Below, in pieces: positions 50,067-58,999 of a stretch of DNA of 64,000 nt. The DNA is from Sphingobacterium haloxyli (GTDB lineage Bacteria; Bacteroidota; Bacteroidia; Sphingobacteriales; Sphingobacteriaceae). Numbering within the stretch: position 1 is the stretch's first letter; the number at the start of each line of letters is the position of its first letter. The notes below the pieces were generated by a model, which saw only the letters and a program-made list of their open reading frames with translations, had not been told where the DNA came from and did no database searches. Location: contig NZ_PVBQ01000005.1 in NCBI RefSeq assembly GCF_002980525.1, forward strand, positions 186,001 to 250,000. Reading direction: 5' to 3'. The position numbers were made by a program, and so were the translations under genes.

Positions 50067-51395
50067 ATGAACAACGTAGACATTCTCGATATGACTTCAA
50101 AACAAACCGGCGCGCTATATGATTGGACATTAAACCTCATCGAGCAAACCGGATTATCTGATCGGTTGGCACATGTCGTCACTTCCGCCGGTCTGCTTAT
50201 TGTCGCTTTTCTGATACTCTATATCTTAGATATGATCATTAGCGCTGTTTTTAATTCTATCCTCACCAAGATTATCACAAATACCAAAACAAAATGGGAC
50301 GACCTTCTAATTCGGAACAAATCACTTAATCATCTCAGCCACTTTATTCTGATCGTTGTCGCCCAACAGATGATTCCTTTTATTTTTATAGGGTTTCCCG
50401 ATTTCACGGCCGGTCTTAACAAGTTTTTAAGTATCCTAGTCATACTTTCTTTCTACATGCTCATCAATAGCCTGCTAAAAACTGGACGAGATATCCTGCG
50501 TTTGTCGAAGGCATTTGTGGATAAACCGTTGGACAGTTACTTACAGGTAACGCAGATATTTTTCATTTTTGTTATCGGCACGCTGATATTTTCTATTCTG
50601 ACCGGCAATTCACCGTGGCAGTTTCTCGTTTCGCTCGGGGCGGCGTCCGCAATTTTGATGTTGGTGTTTAAGGACACCATTCTCGGTTTTGTAGCCAGTA
50701 TACAGGTATCGGCGAATGATTCGGTACGCGTGGGGGATTGGATTGAAATGCCTAAATACGGAGTAGATGGTGATGTATTGGAAATTAACCTGAACAAGGT
50801 CAAGGTACAGAATTTTGACAAGACAATCGTTTCGGTGCCCACCTATACACTGCTCAGCGACGCCTTCAAAAATTACCGTGGCATGCAGGATTCCGGCGGT
50901 AGAAGAATTAAGCGCGCTATAAACATCAAGATTTCCTCCATTCGCTACCTTACAGATGATGAAATTGCAGTATTAAAAAAGATCCAACTGCTAGCCCCGT
51001 ATATTGCAACGCGGGAAGAGGAAATCCAGGCTTATAATCAACACACTGCCGCGGATGATTCGATGCTGGTAAATGGTAGGCGAATGACTAACGTAGGACT
51101 ATTTAGAGCCTATATTGGGGCCTATGCGAGACATAATCCCGATATTCATAAGGGGCTGACGTTCATGGTACGTCAGTTGGCACCAAACGAACACGGTTTG
51201 CCGCTCGAACTATATATGTTTACGAATGGTACCGAATGGGCATTCTTCGAAAATACGATGTCCGATTTATTTGACCACTTGTTCGCCGCTATAAAATATT
51301 TTCACCTGGAGGTATTCGAGCTTCCGGCGGCTGACGATTTACGCCATCTTCTTTCAGAGAAGAATTCGGTAGTTGATAGACAGAAAAATAGCTAA
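50067..51395 (+). CDS. MscS-family mechanosensitive channel (YbdG-like)
   Basis: A 442-aa channel-type protein with several N-terminal helices, the pore-associated region ILMLVFKDTILGFVASIQVSANDSVRVGDWIEMPKYGVDGDVLEINLNKVKVQNFDKTIVSVP typical of YbdG/YnaI, and a large cytoplasmic C-terminal cage. It should protect against osmotic downshock. It has its own likely promoter and is followed by a terminator hairpin. Confidence 0.92.
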   Translation: MNNVDILDMTSKQTGALYDWTLNLIEQTGLSDRLAHVVTSAGLLIVAFLILYILDMIISAVFNSILTKIITNTKTKWDDLLIRNKSLNHLSHFILIVVAQQMIPFIFIGFPDFTAGLNKFLSILVILSFYMLINSLLKTGRDILRLSKAFVDKPLDSYLQVTQIFFIFVIGTLIFSILTGNSPWQFLVSLGAASAILMLVFKDTILGFVASIQVSANDSVRVGDWIEMPKYGVDGDVLEINLNKVKVQNFDKTIVSVPTYTLLSDAFKNYRGMQDSGGRRIKRAINIKISSIRYLTDDEIAVLKKIQLLAPYIATREEEIQAYNQHTAADDSMLVNGRRMTNVGLFRAYIGAYARHNPDIHKGLTFMVRQLAPNEHGLPLELYMFTNGTEWAFFENTMSDLFDHLFAAIKYFHLEVFELPAADDLRHLLSEKNSVVDRQKNS

Positions 51396-51428
51396 TAAGT
51401 AAAGAAGTAGCAGGATACCTAAAACAAA

Positions 51429-51456
51429 AGGTTGTCCTATGGGGGACAACCTCTTT
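51429..51456 (+). terminator. terminator after the MscS gene
   Basis: AGGTTGTCC pairs with GGACAACCT, followed by CTTTGCTTTT. Confidence 0.7.
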
Positions 51457-51603
51457 GCTTTTGGCATATTTCACAACAAGCCTTAACATAAACACTAACT
51501 AACCATTAATTAAACATTAATGACGAACAAAAATTACTCACCACAAAGGTCTGATATTCATGTGAAGTAATGATTAGCATTATGTTAAAAGAGATATTAT
51601 ATT

Positions 51604-52104
51604 TTATCGTGCGTTCGCGATATTTATCCGCTCCAAAACTGTCTCTATTGTCGTTTTAGCGGCATCCATCATTTTCTGATTTCCCGGATAATCCGCGTCC
51701 ATTGTAACTGTTTTTCCTTTTTCCTTGTATTTAAACTCAAGGATGTAACGCGGCACAACACGCCCTGTAATGGAATCTGTTCTTGGTGTTGTCATATCGT
51801 CTTCCACATTCCAAAATCCCATTTCCATCGCTTTTCGATGTAGAAAAAGTAGATCATCGCTCGACAGCTTCAATTTCTTTTTAACGATCTTATTTTCGCG
51901 ATCAAGATATTGGTAATCTTGGGTCGCCGAATTATAGCTATTCAGCATCGAATCCCGCGAGCCATATTGGATAGCAACGTATTCAAAGTCTGAATACCGG
52001 AAAGGCGCATTCTTTATCATATTGGAATAATAATAGACACAATAGATAAAAAACGACCCGATGATACATAGTCCCAAAAAGATGGTCTTCGCTTTTTTAC
52101 TCAT
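51604..52104 (-). CDS. hypothetical membrane-anchored protein
   Basis: A 166-aa protein with one N-terminal helix (IFLGLCIIGSFFIYCVYYY) and a polar, mostly beta, periplasmic part containing MGFWNVEDDMTTPRTDS and TVTMDADYPGNQKMMDAAK. No family was recognised. A minus-strand -7 box (TATTTTTG, 52123-52130) precedes it. It is a lone gene between the MscS terminator and an NlpC/P60 gene. Confidence 0.78.
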   Translation of the reverse strand: MSKKAKTIFLGLCIIGSFFIYCVYYYSNMIKNAPFRYSDFEYVAIQYGSRDSMLNSYNSATQDYQYLDRENKIVKKKLKLSSDDLLFLHRKAMEMGFWNVEDDMTTPRTDSITGRVVPRYILEFKYKEKGKTVTMDADYPGNQKMMDAAKTTIETVLERINIANAR

Positions 52105-52122
52105 GACAAATCAAATTTGTCG

Positions 52123-52130
52123 CAAAAATA
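52123..52130 (-). promoter_or_regulatory. -7 promoter box for the 51604-52104 gene
   Basis: TATTTTTG on the minus strand, 18 bp upstream of the start codon. Confidence 0.5.
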
Positions 52131-52195
52131 CACATTACCATGGTAACTTAACATGAACCAACCCGTCTTATTAGACTGATTGTGTAATTTAAATG

Positions 52196-52798
52196 TTAGA
52201 TTTTTGGCGTACCCGCGCGTACAAAGTATTTGTAGTACCAACTGTCTTTCATATTAGAAATAATAACACCTCTCCGCGTTGACACGTGTACGAACTTATT
52301 ATTATGCAGGTATACACCTACGTGATCTATGTTCCTTCCACCAAAGGAAAAGAAGACCAAATCGCCTTCTCGCAACTGCCTTTCGTATTTCCTTTTCACC
52401 TGATTACCCATATCCCGTGAGGTGCGAGGTAAATTCTTACCATACACTTCGCGATACAAAATGCCGACAAAGCCAGAACAGTCTATTCCCGATGGCTGCG
52501 AGCCGCCGAGGCGATGTGGGCTCCCCAACCATTTATCAATGAAAGCATAAAGCGATTTGTTGTTCAAATCTCGGGCGGAAACACCTAGTATCGCAGCATA
52601 ATCATCTATTCCAGAGCCAGATAATGACTTATTTCGAGCATCACTCGCATCTGTAGGAATAGTTTTACTGGTACTGGAGGTCCCGTGACGAGGAAGACTT
52701 CCGTAGCGTGTTTTTCTTCTGGATCCACAAGATGCCAATATCAAAACTGCCATAACCCACGATATCACCGTGAGGTACTTAAATGATCGGTGCTGCAT
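52196..52798 (-). CDS. NlpC/P60 cell-wall peptidase lipoprotein
   Basis: A 200-aa lipoprotein (lipobox ILASC, Cys24) with a basic, Ser/Thr-rich linker and an NlpC/P60 domain. The catalytic Cys107 in GIDCSGFVGIL and the His motif in DHVGVYLHNNKFVHVSTRRG are visible. Such enzymes cut the stem peptide of peptidoglycan. A TACTTTTG -7 box lies 4 bp before its ATG (52803-52810). It is divergent from an EamA transporter. Confidence 0.9.
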   Translation of the reverse strand: MQHRSFKYLTVISWVMAVLILASCGSRRKTRYGSLPRHGTSSTSKTIPTDASDARNKSLSGSGIDDYAAILGVSARDLNNKSLYAFIDKWLGSPHRLGGSQPSGIDCSGFVGILYREVYGKNLPRTSRDMGNQVKRKYERQLREGDLVFFSFGGRNIDHVGVYLHNNKFVHVSTRRGVIISNMKDSWYYKYFVRAGTPKI

Positions 52799-52802
52799 AC
52801 AA

Positions 52803-52810
52803 CAAAAGTA
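52803..52810 (-). promoter_or_regulatory. -7 promoter box for the NlpC/P60 gene
   Basis: TACTTTTG on the minus strand ends 4 bp from the ATG, implying a very short or absent 5' leader. Confidence 0.5.
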
Positions 52811-52881
52811 AGCATCAAAGACTATTTTAGCAATATTGCAATGTGTTGGAATTGCCCTGATTTTGTATCTTGCGCGCCAGA

Positions 52882-53775
52882 ATGGACAGGGAACAAGTAA
52901 AAGGCATTATTGCGGTTGTTTTAGGTGCTGCCAGTTTCGGCATATTATCGACCTTTGTTAAAAAAGCCTACGCCCAAGGGTTTACCTTGGGAGAGGTAAC
53001 AGGGATTCAAGCGCTTTTCGGCATGTCGCTCTTATGGGGGCTCATCGGCGTAATGTTTATCGCAAAAATAGGCTATTTTTCCAGATTCCCTGCTGGTTCG
53101 CCCAAATGGCACATCATCGTCAGTGGGTTATCCACCGGCGCGGTGAGTATTTTATACTACAAAAGCGTACAGCTTGTTCCAGCGTCCTTAGCCATTATTC
53201 TTTTGATGCAATATATTTGGATTGGACAACTAATCGAATTTATTTTTTTTAAAACACGACTCACGCGACGACAAGCCATAGGTATCGCTGCCATCTTAGG
53301 AAGCACCGTTCTCGCGACCGGTTTATTAGAGCATGACTTCAAATCGATTAGCGTCGTAGGCATTGGCTATGGGCTGCTCGCAGCTACTGCCTATGCCCTA
53401 TTTATTATCGTCAGTGGGCGCGTTGGCAATGACCACCCACCTCTTCACAAAAGCGCCTACATGATTATCGGGGCTTTTCTGTTGGTATTTATTGTGTTGC
53501 AACCATTTAGTCTTTTTACGGTATCGGTTTTTTCTTCCTTGTGGCGTTATGGATTGTTACTTTCCGTTTTCGGGACAGTGCTCCCTCCGCTTTTATTCTC
53601 ATACGGTATCCCCAAAACAGGTGTATCACTTGGAAATATACTAAGTTACATTGAACTGCCCGTCGCGGTGTGCATGTCCTATATCGTACTAAAGGAACAC
53701 GTGTCGATATGGCAATTTATAGGGGTGGCCGGTATATTGGTGGTGGTTATACTGCTTAATGTCCGCAGGCGCTAA
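52882..53775 (+). CDS. EamA/DMT-family transporter
   Basis: A 297-aa membrane protein of the drug/metabolite transporter superfamily with ten helices arranged as two EamA repeats (GIIAVVLGAASFGILSTFVKKAYAQGF, later FGTVLPPLLFSYGIPKTG). The ATG at 52882 is preferred over a TTG twelve bases upstream. The substrate is unknown. It is convergent with mtaB, with a 6-bp gap. Confidence 0.88.
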   Translation: MDREQVKGIIAVVLGAASFGILSTFVKKAYAQGFTLGEVTGIQALFGMSLLWGLIGVMFIAKIGYFSRFPAGSPKWHIIVSGLSTGAVSILYYKSVQLVPASLAIILLMQYIWIGQLIEFIFFKTRLTRRQAIGIAAILGSTVLATGLLEHDFKSISVVGIGYGLLAATAYALFIIVSGRVGNDHPPLHKSAYMIIGAFLLVFIVLQPFSLFTVSVFSSLWRYGLLLSVFGTVLPPLLFSYGIPKTGVSLGNILSYIELPVAVCMSYIVLKEHVSIWQFIGVAGILVVVILLNVRRR

Positions 53776-53781
53776 GCAATC

Positions 53782-55104
53782 TTACGAATGCATCGACAAC
53801 TCGGGCAATTCTTCTATCTCCACTTCGCATTGATCTGTAATAGCCGCGAATTTAACAGGCACAATCTCGTTGACGAGTAATGGGTCGTACAACGAGCGCA
53901 CTTTCACATAATTTTTCGAAAACCCATGCATATAACCGTCTTTAACATCGCTCTCAAACAGCACCTCCCCTGTTTTACCGAGTTGCTTTTCATAGAACGC
54001 ACGTCTCTTTTTCTCCGAAAGTATATGCAACATTTTACTCCTGTCGCTACGTTGTGCCCCCGGAACGGCTCCTTCCATCTGCGCGGCAATCGTATTGTCC
54101 CTTTCTGAATAGGTAAAGACATGCAAATAGGAAATATCCATTTCATTCAAGAAGTTGTATGTATCGAGAAAATCTTCCTTTGTTTCGCCGGGAAATCCCA
54201 CAATAACATCGACACCTATACAACAGTCTGGCATCAACGATTTGATCTTCGCGACGCGTTCTGCATAAAGTTCGCGTTTATAGCGCCGACGCATTTTCCC
54301 CAATACTTTATTACTTCCTGATTGTAACGGCATGTGGAAATGCGGCACAAATCTTTTAGATTGTGCGACAAATTCTATGATTTCATTCGCCAGCAGGTTC
54401 GGCTCAATAGAGGAAATGCGTATACGGTCTATACCCTCGACTTCATCCAACGCTTTCACTAAATCCAGAAAACGATCTTGCCTTTTGCCATCTCGTATCC
54501 CAAAGTCGCCAATATTGACGCCCGTCAACACAATTTCTTTTACGCCCGAAGCCGCAATCTCTTCCGCTTGCGCTACGATATCTTCAATCTTTCCAGAACG
54601 GCTTGCTCCACGTGCTAATGGAATCGTACAGAATGTACACGAGTAATCACATCCATCCTGTACTTTCAGAAACGTACGGGTGCGATCGCCTATGGAATAA
54701 GCAGAAACAAACTGATGTGTCTCGTCTATCGGCGCATTATGAACCACAGCTTTTTCTTGCTTCGTCAGATCGTTGATATGTTCGATAATATTAAACTTCT
54801 CTGCAGCCCCCAAAACCATATCCACGCCGGGAATTTCGGCTATCTCCCGTGGTTTCAATTGGGCATAACACCCCACGATGGTAATATAGGCATTTGGAGA
54901 ATGCTTCAATGCTTCTTTCACAACCTTACGACATTTTTTATCCGCATGGTCAGTCACCGAGCAGGTATTGATAACGTATACATCTGCATGGCTATTAAAC
55001 GGTGTGGTTTCATAGCCCGCTTCTTTGAAAATCCGGCCAATAGAAGACGTCTCTGAGTAATTCAGTTTACATCCCAACGTATAAAAAGCTACTTTTTTGT
55101 TCAT
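53782..55104 (-). CDS. mtaB: tRNA t6A37 methylthiotransferase
   Basis: A 440-aa radical-SAM enzyme converting t6A to ms2t6A at position 37 of certain tRNAs. The N-terminal UPF0004 domain has Cys residues in YTLGCKLNYSE, NTCSVTDHADKKCR and VGCYAQ. The radical-SAM cluster motif CxxxCxxC appears in GCDYSCTFCTIP. A C-terminal TRAM domain follows. The MtaB rather than MiaB assignment rests on the GCKLNYSE/CSVTDHADKKCR text. A TAACTTTG -7 box lies 10 bp upstream. Confidence 0.92.
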   Translation of the reverse strand: MNKKVAFYTLGCKLNYSETSSIGRIFKEAGYETTPFNSHADVYVINTCSVTDHADKKCRKVVKEALKHSPNAYITIVGCYAQLKPREIAEIPGVDMVLGAAEKFNIIEHINDLTKQEKAVVHNAPIDETHQFVSAYSIGDRTRTFLKVQDGCDYSCTFCTIPLARGASRSGKIEDIVAQAEEIAASGVKEIVLTGVNIGDFGIRDGKRQDRFLDLVKALDEVEGIDRIRISSIEPNLLANEIIEFVAQSKRFVPHFHMPLQSGSNKVLGKMRRRYKRELYAERVAKIKSLMPDCCIGVDVIVGFPGETKEDFLDTYNFLNEMDISYLHVFTYSERDNTIAAQMEGAVPGAQRSDRSKMLHILSEKKRRAFYEKQLGKTGEVLFESDVKDGYMHGFSKNYVKVRSLYDPLLVNEIVPVKFAAITDQCEVEIEELPELSMHS

Positions 55105-55114
55105 GACGATTTTG

Positions 55115-55122
55115 CAAAGTTA
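55115..55122 (-). promoter_or_regulatory. -7 promoter box for mtaB
   Basis: TAACTTTG on the minus strand matches TAnnTTTG, 10 bp from the mtaB ATG and just outside repeat copy D. Confidence 0.55.
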
Positions 55123-55136
55123 CTAAAAAATATGTT

Positions 55137-55275
55137 GTTCTTTTTTTCCGCAAAAAAGAACCAAAAAAACTCGTCGCTGAAAACCTTTGGCATTTGGGAT
55201 TGTACAAAAATGAAATTTCTACAGTTGCCAAAGCTTTTGAGGCGACATTTTGTGTTAAGGGAGGGATGGTGCAGC
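55137..55275 (+). repeat. dispersed intergenic element, copy D
   Basis: Hairpin GTTCTTTTTT/AAAAAAGAAC (55137-55161), arm 55173-55192, loop with GTACAAAAATG and ATTTCTACAG, returning arm 55226-55246, then GTTAAGGGAGGGATGGTGCA. It fills the start of the 55105-55528 gene-free interval between mtaB and thyA. Confidence 0.75.
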
Positions 55276-55459
55276 GGTGGGTAAAAGTAGCCAATACCAC
55301 TTAGCACTCAAGCGGAGACAATCGACCTTATATTGTTCTGTGGCCATTTTCCTGAAGATTATTCCGTTAAAAACAAATTACCAAGTAATCATGAATGCCT
55401 TAAGAGGCATACCCCGATGAATAAATACTGTTTGAACAAAGCGAGTTTATTTTGGTATC

Positions 55460-55515
55460 CATGAGCCCACTTCGTTCGGTTTTGTTTCTTTTTTTGTTAA
55501 GAAAAAAACAACTAT
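55460..55515 (-). repeat. hairpin-bearing partner sequence near thyA
   Basis: CCACTTCGTTC...GGTTTTG with a T-run hairpin recurs from 3522-3566 in the same relation to an element copy (tail side, opposite orientation). The rest of 55276-55459 shows nothing recognisable. Confidence 0.45.
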
Positions 55516-55528
55516 CTTCGTAGTCATT

Positions 55529-56350
55529 ATGAAACAATATCTGGATTTACTGAAGCATGTTTATGAAAATGGGGTTGATAAGATGGATCGCACAGGTACT
55601 GGCACACGCAGTGTATTTGGTTACCAGATGCGTTTCAACCTCAACGACGGTTTTCCGTTGGTTACCACTAAAAAATTACATCTTCGTTCCATCATACATG
55701 AATTGATCTGGTTCTTACAGGGCGACACAAATATCAAATATTTAAAAGAGAACGGAGTAAGCATTTGGGATGAATGGGCGGATGAAAATGGTAATCTAGG
55801 GCCTGTATATGGTTCACAATGGCGCTCTTGGCCAACACCGGACGGCCGCCATATCGACCAAATAACGCAAGTTATGGAGCAGCTTAAAAAATCACCCGAC
55901 TCTCGCCGGATTATTGTGTCTGCATGGAATGTTGCGGAAATAGAGAACATGGCGCTTCCGCCCTGTCACGCTTTTTTCCAGTTTTATGTTGCGCCCGCAC
56001 AACCTGAAAAGGGTATCATGAAGCCACAGCTTTCTTGCCAACTTTACCAGCGAAGCGCGGATATTTTCCTAGGGGTGCCTTTCAATATTGCATCATACGC
56101 TTTATTAACCATGATGGTTGCCCAAGTATGTGACATGGGAGTTGGCGATTTCGTCCATACATTGGGAGACGCCCATATATACAGTAATCATTTCGAACAA
56201 ACGGAGTTGCAGTTAAGCCGGGAACCGAAACCGCTACCTAGCATAAAAATAAATCCGGATGTGAAAAATATTTTCGATTTTAAGTTTGAAGATTTTGAAT
56301 TAGAAAATTACGAGTTTCACCCTCATATCAAGGCCCCTGTCGCCGTGTAG
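55529..56350 (+). CDS. thyA: thymidylate synthase
   Basis: A 273-aa ThyA making dTMP from dUMP with methylene-tetrahydrofolate. Signatures: [19 protein letters not shown], the catalytic Cys in [12 protein letters not shown], and the C-terminal Pro-Val pair in [10 protein letters not shown]. Length and end are typical. It is followed by folA after 28 bp, pairing with the enzyme that regenerates its folate product. Confidence 0.96.
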   Translation: MKQYLDLLKHVYENGVDKMDRTGTGTRSVFGYQMRFNLNDGFPLVTTKKLHLRSIIHELIWFLQGDTNIKYLKENGVSIWDEWADENGNLGPVYGSQWRSWPTPDGRHIDQITQVMEQLKKSPDSRRIIVSAWNVAEIENMALPPCHAFFQFYVAPAQPEKGIMKPQLSCQLYQRSADIFLGVPFNIASYALLTMMVAQVCDMGVGDFVHTLGDAHIYSNHFEQTELQLSREPKPLPSIKINPDVKNIFDFKFEDFELENYEFHPHIKAPVAV

Positions 56351-56378
56351 GGACCGCGTGATGAACCATAAGTGATGA

Positions 56379-56876
56379 ATGATGAGTGATCTAAAAATAA
56401 CCCTAATTGTAGCTGCAGCGGAGAACAATGCTATTGGAAAAGACAACCAGATGCTATGGCATCTTCCGGATGATTTTAAATATTTCAAACAGCATACGTT
56501 AAATCATTCTGTTGTCATGGGGCGAAAAACGTATGAATCCATAGGAAAGCCTTTGCCGCAACGACGTAACATTGTGCTGACGAAAGATTTAAATTGGTTG
56601 GCGGAAGACGTTGATGTGGCCAACTCACTTGCTGAGGTCCTCACGTACTGTCGCGACGAAAGAGAAATCTTCATCATTGGCGGTGCGAAGGTTTATAAAC
56701 AAGCACTTCCGCTCGCCCAAAAGGTTTTATTAACGCGCGTACATACCAGTTTGGATGGAGATGCCTATTTCCCGGAGCTTCCAGCAAACGAATGGAAAAA
56801 GGTCAGTGAAGATAGGCATGTACAGGATGACCGACATGCCTATGGTTTTACCTTTGAGGCTTGGGAGCGGGTTTGA
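56379..56876 (+). CDS. folA: dihydrofolate reductase
   Basis: A 165-aa NADPH-dependent DHFR. Recognised by LIVAAAENNAIGKDNQMLWHLPDDFKYFK, VVMGRKTYESIGKPLPQRRNIVLT and IFIIGGAKVYKQALPLAQKVLLTRVH. Cotranscribed with thyA. Two consecutive ATGs at the start (56379 and 56382) leave a one-residue uncertainty. Confidence 0.95.
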   Translation: MMSDLKITLIVAAAENNAIGKDNQMLWHLPDDFKYFKQHTLNHSVVMGRKTYESIGKPLPQRRNIVLTKDLNWLAEDVDVANSLAEVLTYCRDEREIFIIGGAKVYKQALPLAQKVLLTRVHTSLDGDAYFPELPANEWKKVSEDRHVQDDRHAYGFTFEAWERV

Positions 56877-56910
56877 CACCCTATATAAAGATCAATTCAG
56901 TGGATAGTTG

Positions 56911-57849
56911 CTACTTCCCTTTTTGATAACGTTTCAGCTCTTTTTTTGACATTTCCCGTGCGATAACATCATCGTTGGACTTGGCTGTATATGTTGTCCT
57001 ATCCTTCAACACCGCGGGTTCACCATCTACAAAAAACTGCGGTGTTACAAACCCATACAGACTTTGAGATGTACCCATCGTTTTTCCGGCGTTCATATAT
57101 AAATCGTCGCTTTTTAAATACATCACGACAAACGTGATTCCATATCTATTCGAATCCCCTCGTTTTGTATTAAGCGCCAACATCGTTCCCGGATTCACTT
57201 CATCTCCCACCTTAACTTTTACAGATCCTTTTGCCAATCCTTTGTAATGTGCCAATGTTCCATCCTTATGCTCGATAATAACACCGTTTTGTTTACTCGT
57301 AAACGAAGTACCATCGCTTTCTTCGTCATCATAGATATCTGTTACCTCCACTACAGTACCTTTCCGACTGGCAACTACAGCCTGCTGCTCGTCGGTCGCC
57401 ATGCCGTACGATTTCCAATCATTGGGTGCTGTATTGCCAAAGTAAGTTGCTTTTAAAAATCTCGCTTCTGCGACATAGACTTGTGTTCCGGAGGTATATG
57501 GCAGAATATAAATATCCTCTGCATCAATCTTGGGGTTCAACTTTCCGCGAACATACCGGTAGTTATACGAATAGGTAATAGATTGTTCTCTGTTAATCGG
57601 CAACAATGTTGTAACGGCACCGGCATATCCTTTTAAAGCAAACACCTGTTTTGTCGTTCTGGCATTGGACAATTCTTTAAAATTCAATGCCAATAAAACA
57701 TGTCCGGGATCATTTTTTTCATAGGTTAATTCCACAGATTTATCGCTGTTGCGCTTGGATTGTACAACAACGTTCTTTTCTTGTGCTTGTAAACCGGCAA
57801 CACCTCCTAAAAAGAAAACGAAAAGAAGACTTAATTTTCTCTTCCTCAT
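56911..57849 (-). CDS. M23-like (LytM) exported protein with degenerate active site
   Basis: A 312-aa exported protein (signal peptide ending near GLQAQ). Its C-terminal part has the beta fold of M23 peptidases (ASRKGTVVEVTDIYDD, GVIIEHKDGTLAHYKGLAKGSVKVKVGDEVNPGTMLAL). The final HxHF motif that supplies the zinc ligand is replaced by YGITFVVMYL, and the first His-x3-Asp site is also not recognisable. It is probably a non-enzymatic LytM-type regulator or binder. It is convergent with folA and 40 bp downstream of ddl on the same strand. Confidence 0.82.
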   Translation of the reverse strand: MRKRKLSLLFVFFLGGVAGLQAQEKNVVVQSKRNSDKSVELTYEKNDPGHVLLALNFKELSNARTTKQVFALKGYAGAVTTLLPINREQSITYSYNYRYVRGKLNPKIDAEDIYILPYTSGTQVYVAEARFLKATYFGNTAPNDWKSYGMATDEQQAVVASRKGTVVEVTDIYDDEESDGTSFTSKQNGVIIEHKDGTLAHYKGLAKGSVKVKVGDEVNPGTMLALNTKRGDSNRYGITFVVMYLKSDDLYMNAGKTMGTSQSLYGFVTPQFFVDGEPAVLKDRTTYTAKSNDDVIAREMSKKELKRYQKGK

Positions 57850-57889
57850 AACAATTAGATGTATTTTTCAATAAAAGTAGAAAATAAAT

Positions 57890-58894
57890 CTAATTTCTCA
57901 AAGCCGCTTCAATTAACTCGGCATAAAATTCGCCTTCTTCCATCCCCGCAGCCCGCACTTGCTGTGGGATAAAACTTTGTGCGGTCTGACCAGGAATCGT
58001 ATTGATTTCGATAAAGTAAAAGTTATCCGTATCCTTTTCCAAAAAGAAGTCCACACGTACCATACCCTTGCAGTTTAAACGAACATAGATATCCTGGATA
58101 ATCCGAGAAGCTCGCTCTTTCTGCTCCGTTGTTAAGTCAGCCGGCGTGATTTCTTCTGTTAATCCAGCCACATACTTTGCTTCGAAATCAAAAAACTCGC
58201 GTGTGGTGCGAACCTCCGTGGCAGGCAACACCACCAACTCTCCTTTTGCATTTCGAAAGATACCTTGCGAAAATTCGCGTCCTGTCACAAATTCCTCGAC
58301 AAGAACCTGACAACCAGTGTTTGCTGCGTCAAAAGCCCTGTCCAATGCGGGCTGTAACGCAGATGACTCCTTCACTTTCGACATACCTATGCTGCTTCCT
58401 CCTGCATTGGGCTTTACAAAATAAGGTAAGGTCAGGTTTTGCTGTACCATAGCAACAGCCTCTCTCCGATTTGCTTCAAATAATAAAACAGATTTCGCTA
58501 CGTAAAGATTAGTGATATCCGATATAACGGCTTTTGTATATCCTTTATTCATCGTCAGGGCTGAAGTCAATGCATCACAGGACGTATAGGGTAGACCAAT
58601 CATATCTAGGTAACCTTGCAAGCGACCGTCCTCTCCAGGCGCCCCATGTAAGATGATAAAGGCAACATCAAATGTTACGATATCTCCCTCGATATCCAAC
58701 GAAAAATCTTCCCTATTTATCGGTATTTTAATACCCGTCTCTGTTACGTGAAACCAACGATCCAACGTAATTGTTATAGGGTATATATCGTATTTTTCCT
58801 TGTCAAGTTTCTCTTGTACAAATGCGGCACTCTTGAAAGAAACCTCCGCCTCTCCGGTATACCCGCCGGTGATTAAAGCCACTTTTGTTTTCAT
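57890..58894 (-). CDS. ddl: D-alanine-D-alanine ligase
   Basis: A 334-aa ATP-grasp enzyme joining two D-alanines for peptidoglycan synthesis. Seen are the start MKTKVALITGGYTGEAEVSF, IILHGAPGEDGRLQGYLDMIGLPYTSC, the substrate loop KPNAGGSSIGMSKV and FIEINTIPGQT near the end. The -7 box TATATTTG (58900-58907) sits 5 bp from the ATG. It is divergent from the PASTA gene. Confidence 0.95.
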   Translation of the reverse strand: MKTKVALITGGYTGEAEVSFKSAAFVQEKLDKEKYDIYPITITLDRWFHVTETGIKIPINREDFSLDIEGDIVTFDVAFIILHGAPGEDGRLQGYLDMIGLPYTSCDALTSALTMNKGYTKAVISDITNLYVAKSVLLFEANRREAVAMVQQNLTLPYFVKPNAGGSSIGMSKVKESSALQPALDRAFDAANTGCQVLVEEFVTGREFSQGIFRNAKGELVVLPATEVRTTREFFDFEAKYVAGLTEEITPADLTTEQKERASRIIQDIYVRLNCKGMVRVDFFLEKDTDNFYFIEINTIPGQTAQSFIPQQVRAAGMEEGEFYAELIEAALRN

Positions 58895-58899
58895 AAAAA

Positions 58900-58907
58900 C
58901 AAATATA
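58900..58907 (-). promoter_or_regulatory. -7 promoter box for ddl
   Basis: TATATTTG on the minus strand, 5 bp from the ddl ATG; a very short leader is implied. Confidence 0.55.
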
Positions 58908-58909
58908 AC

Positions 58910-58939
58910 TTGTGTTACGGGGAAAAAAGAATAATTTTG
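58910..58939 (+). promoter_or_regulatory. promoter of the PASTA-mltG operon
   Basis: TTG (58910-58912) and TAATTTTG (58932-58939) are 19 bp apart, 60 bp before the PASTA gene, back-to-back with the ddl promoter. Confidence 0.5.
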
Positions 58940-58999
58940 TCTATTATATTGAAAGTTCAGTGCGTGGTAAAATGTACTTTAATTTTATAGGAACAATAC

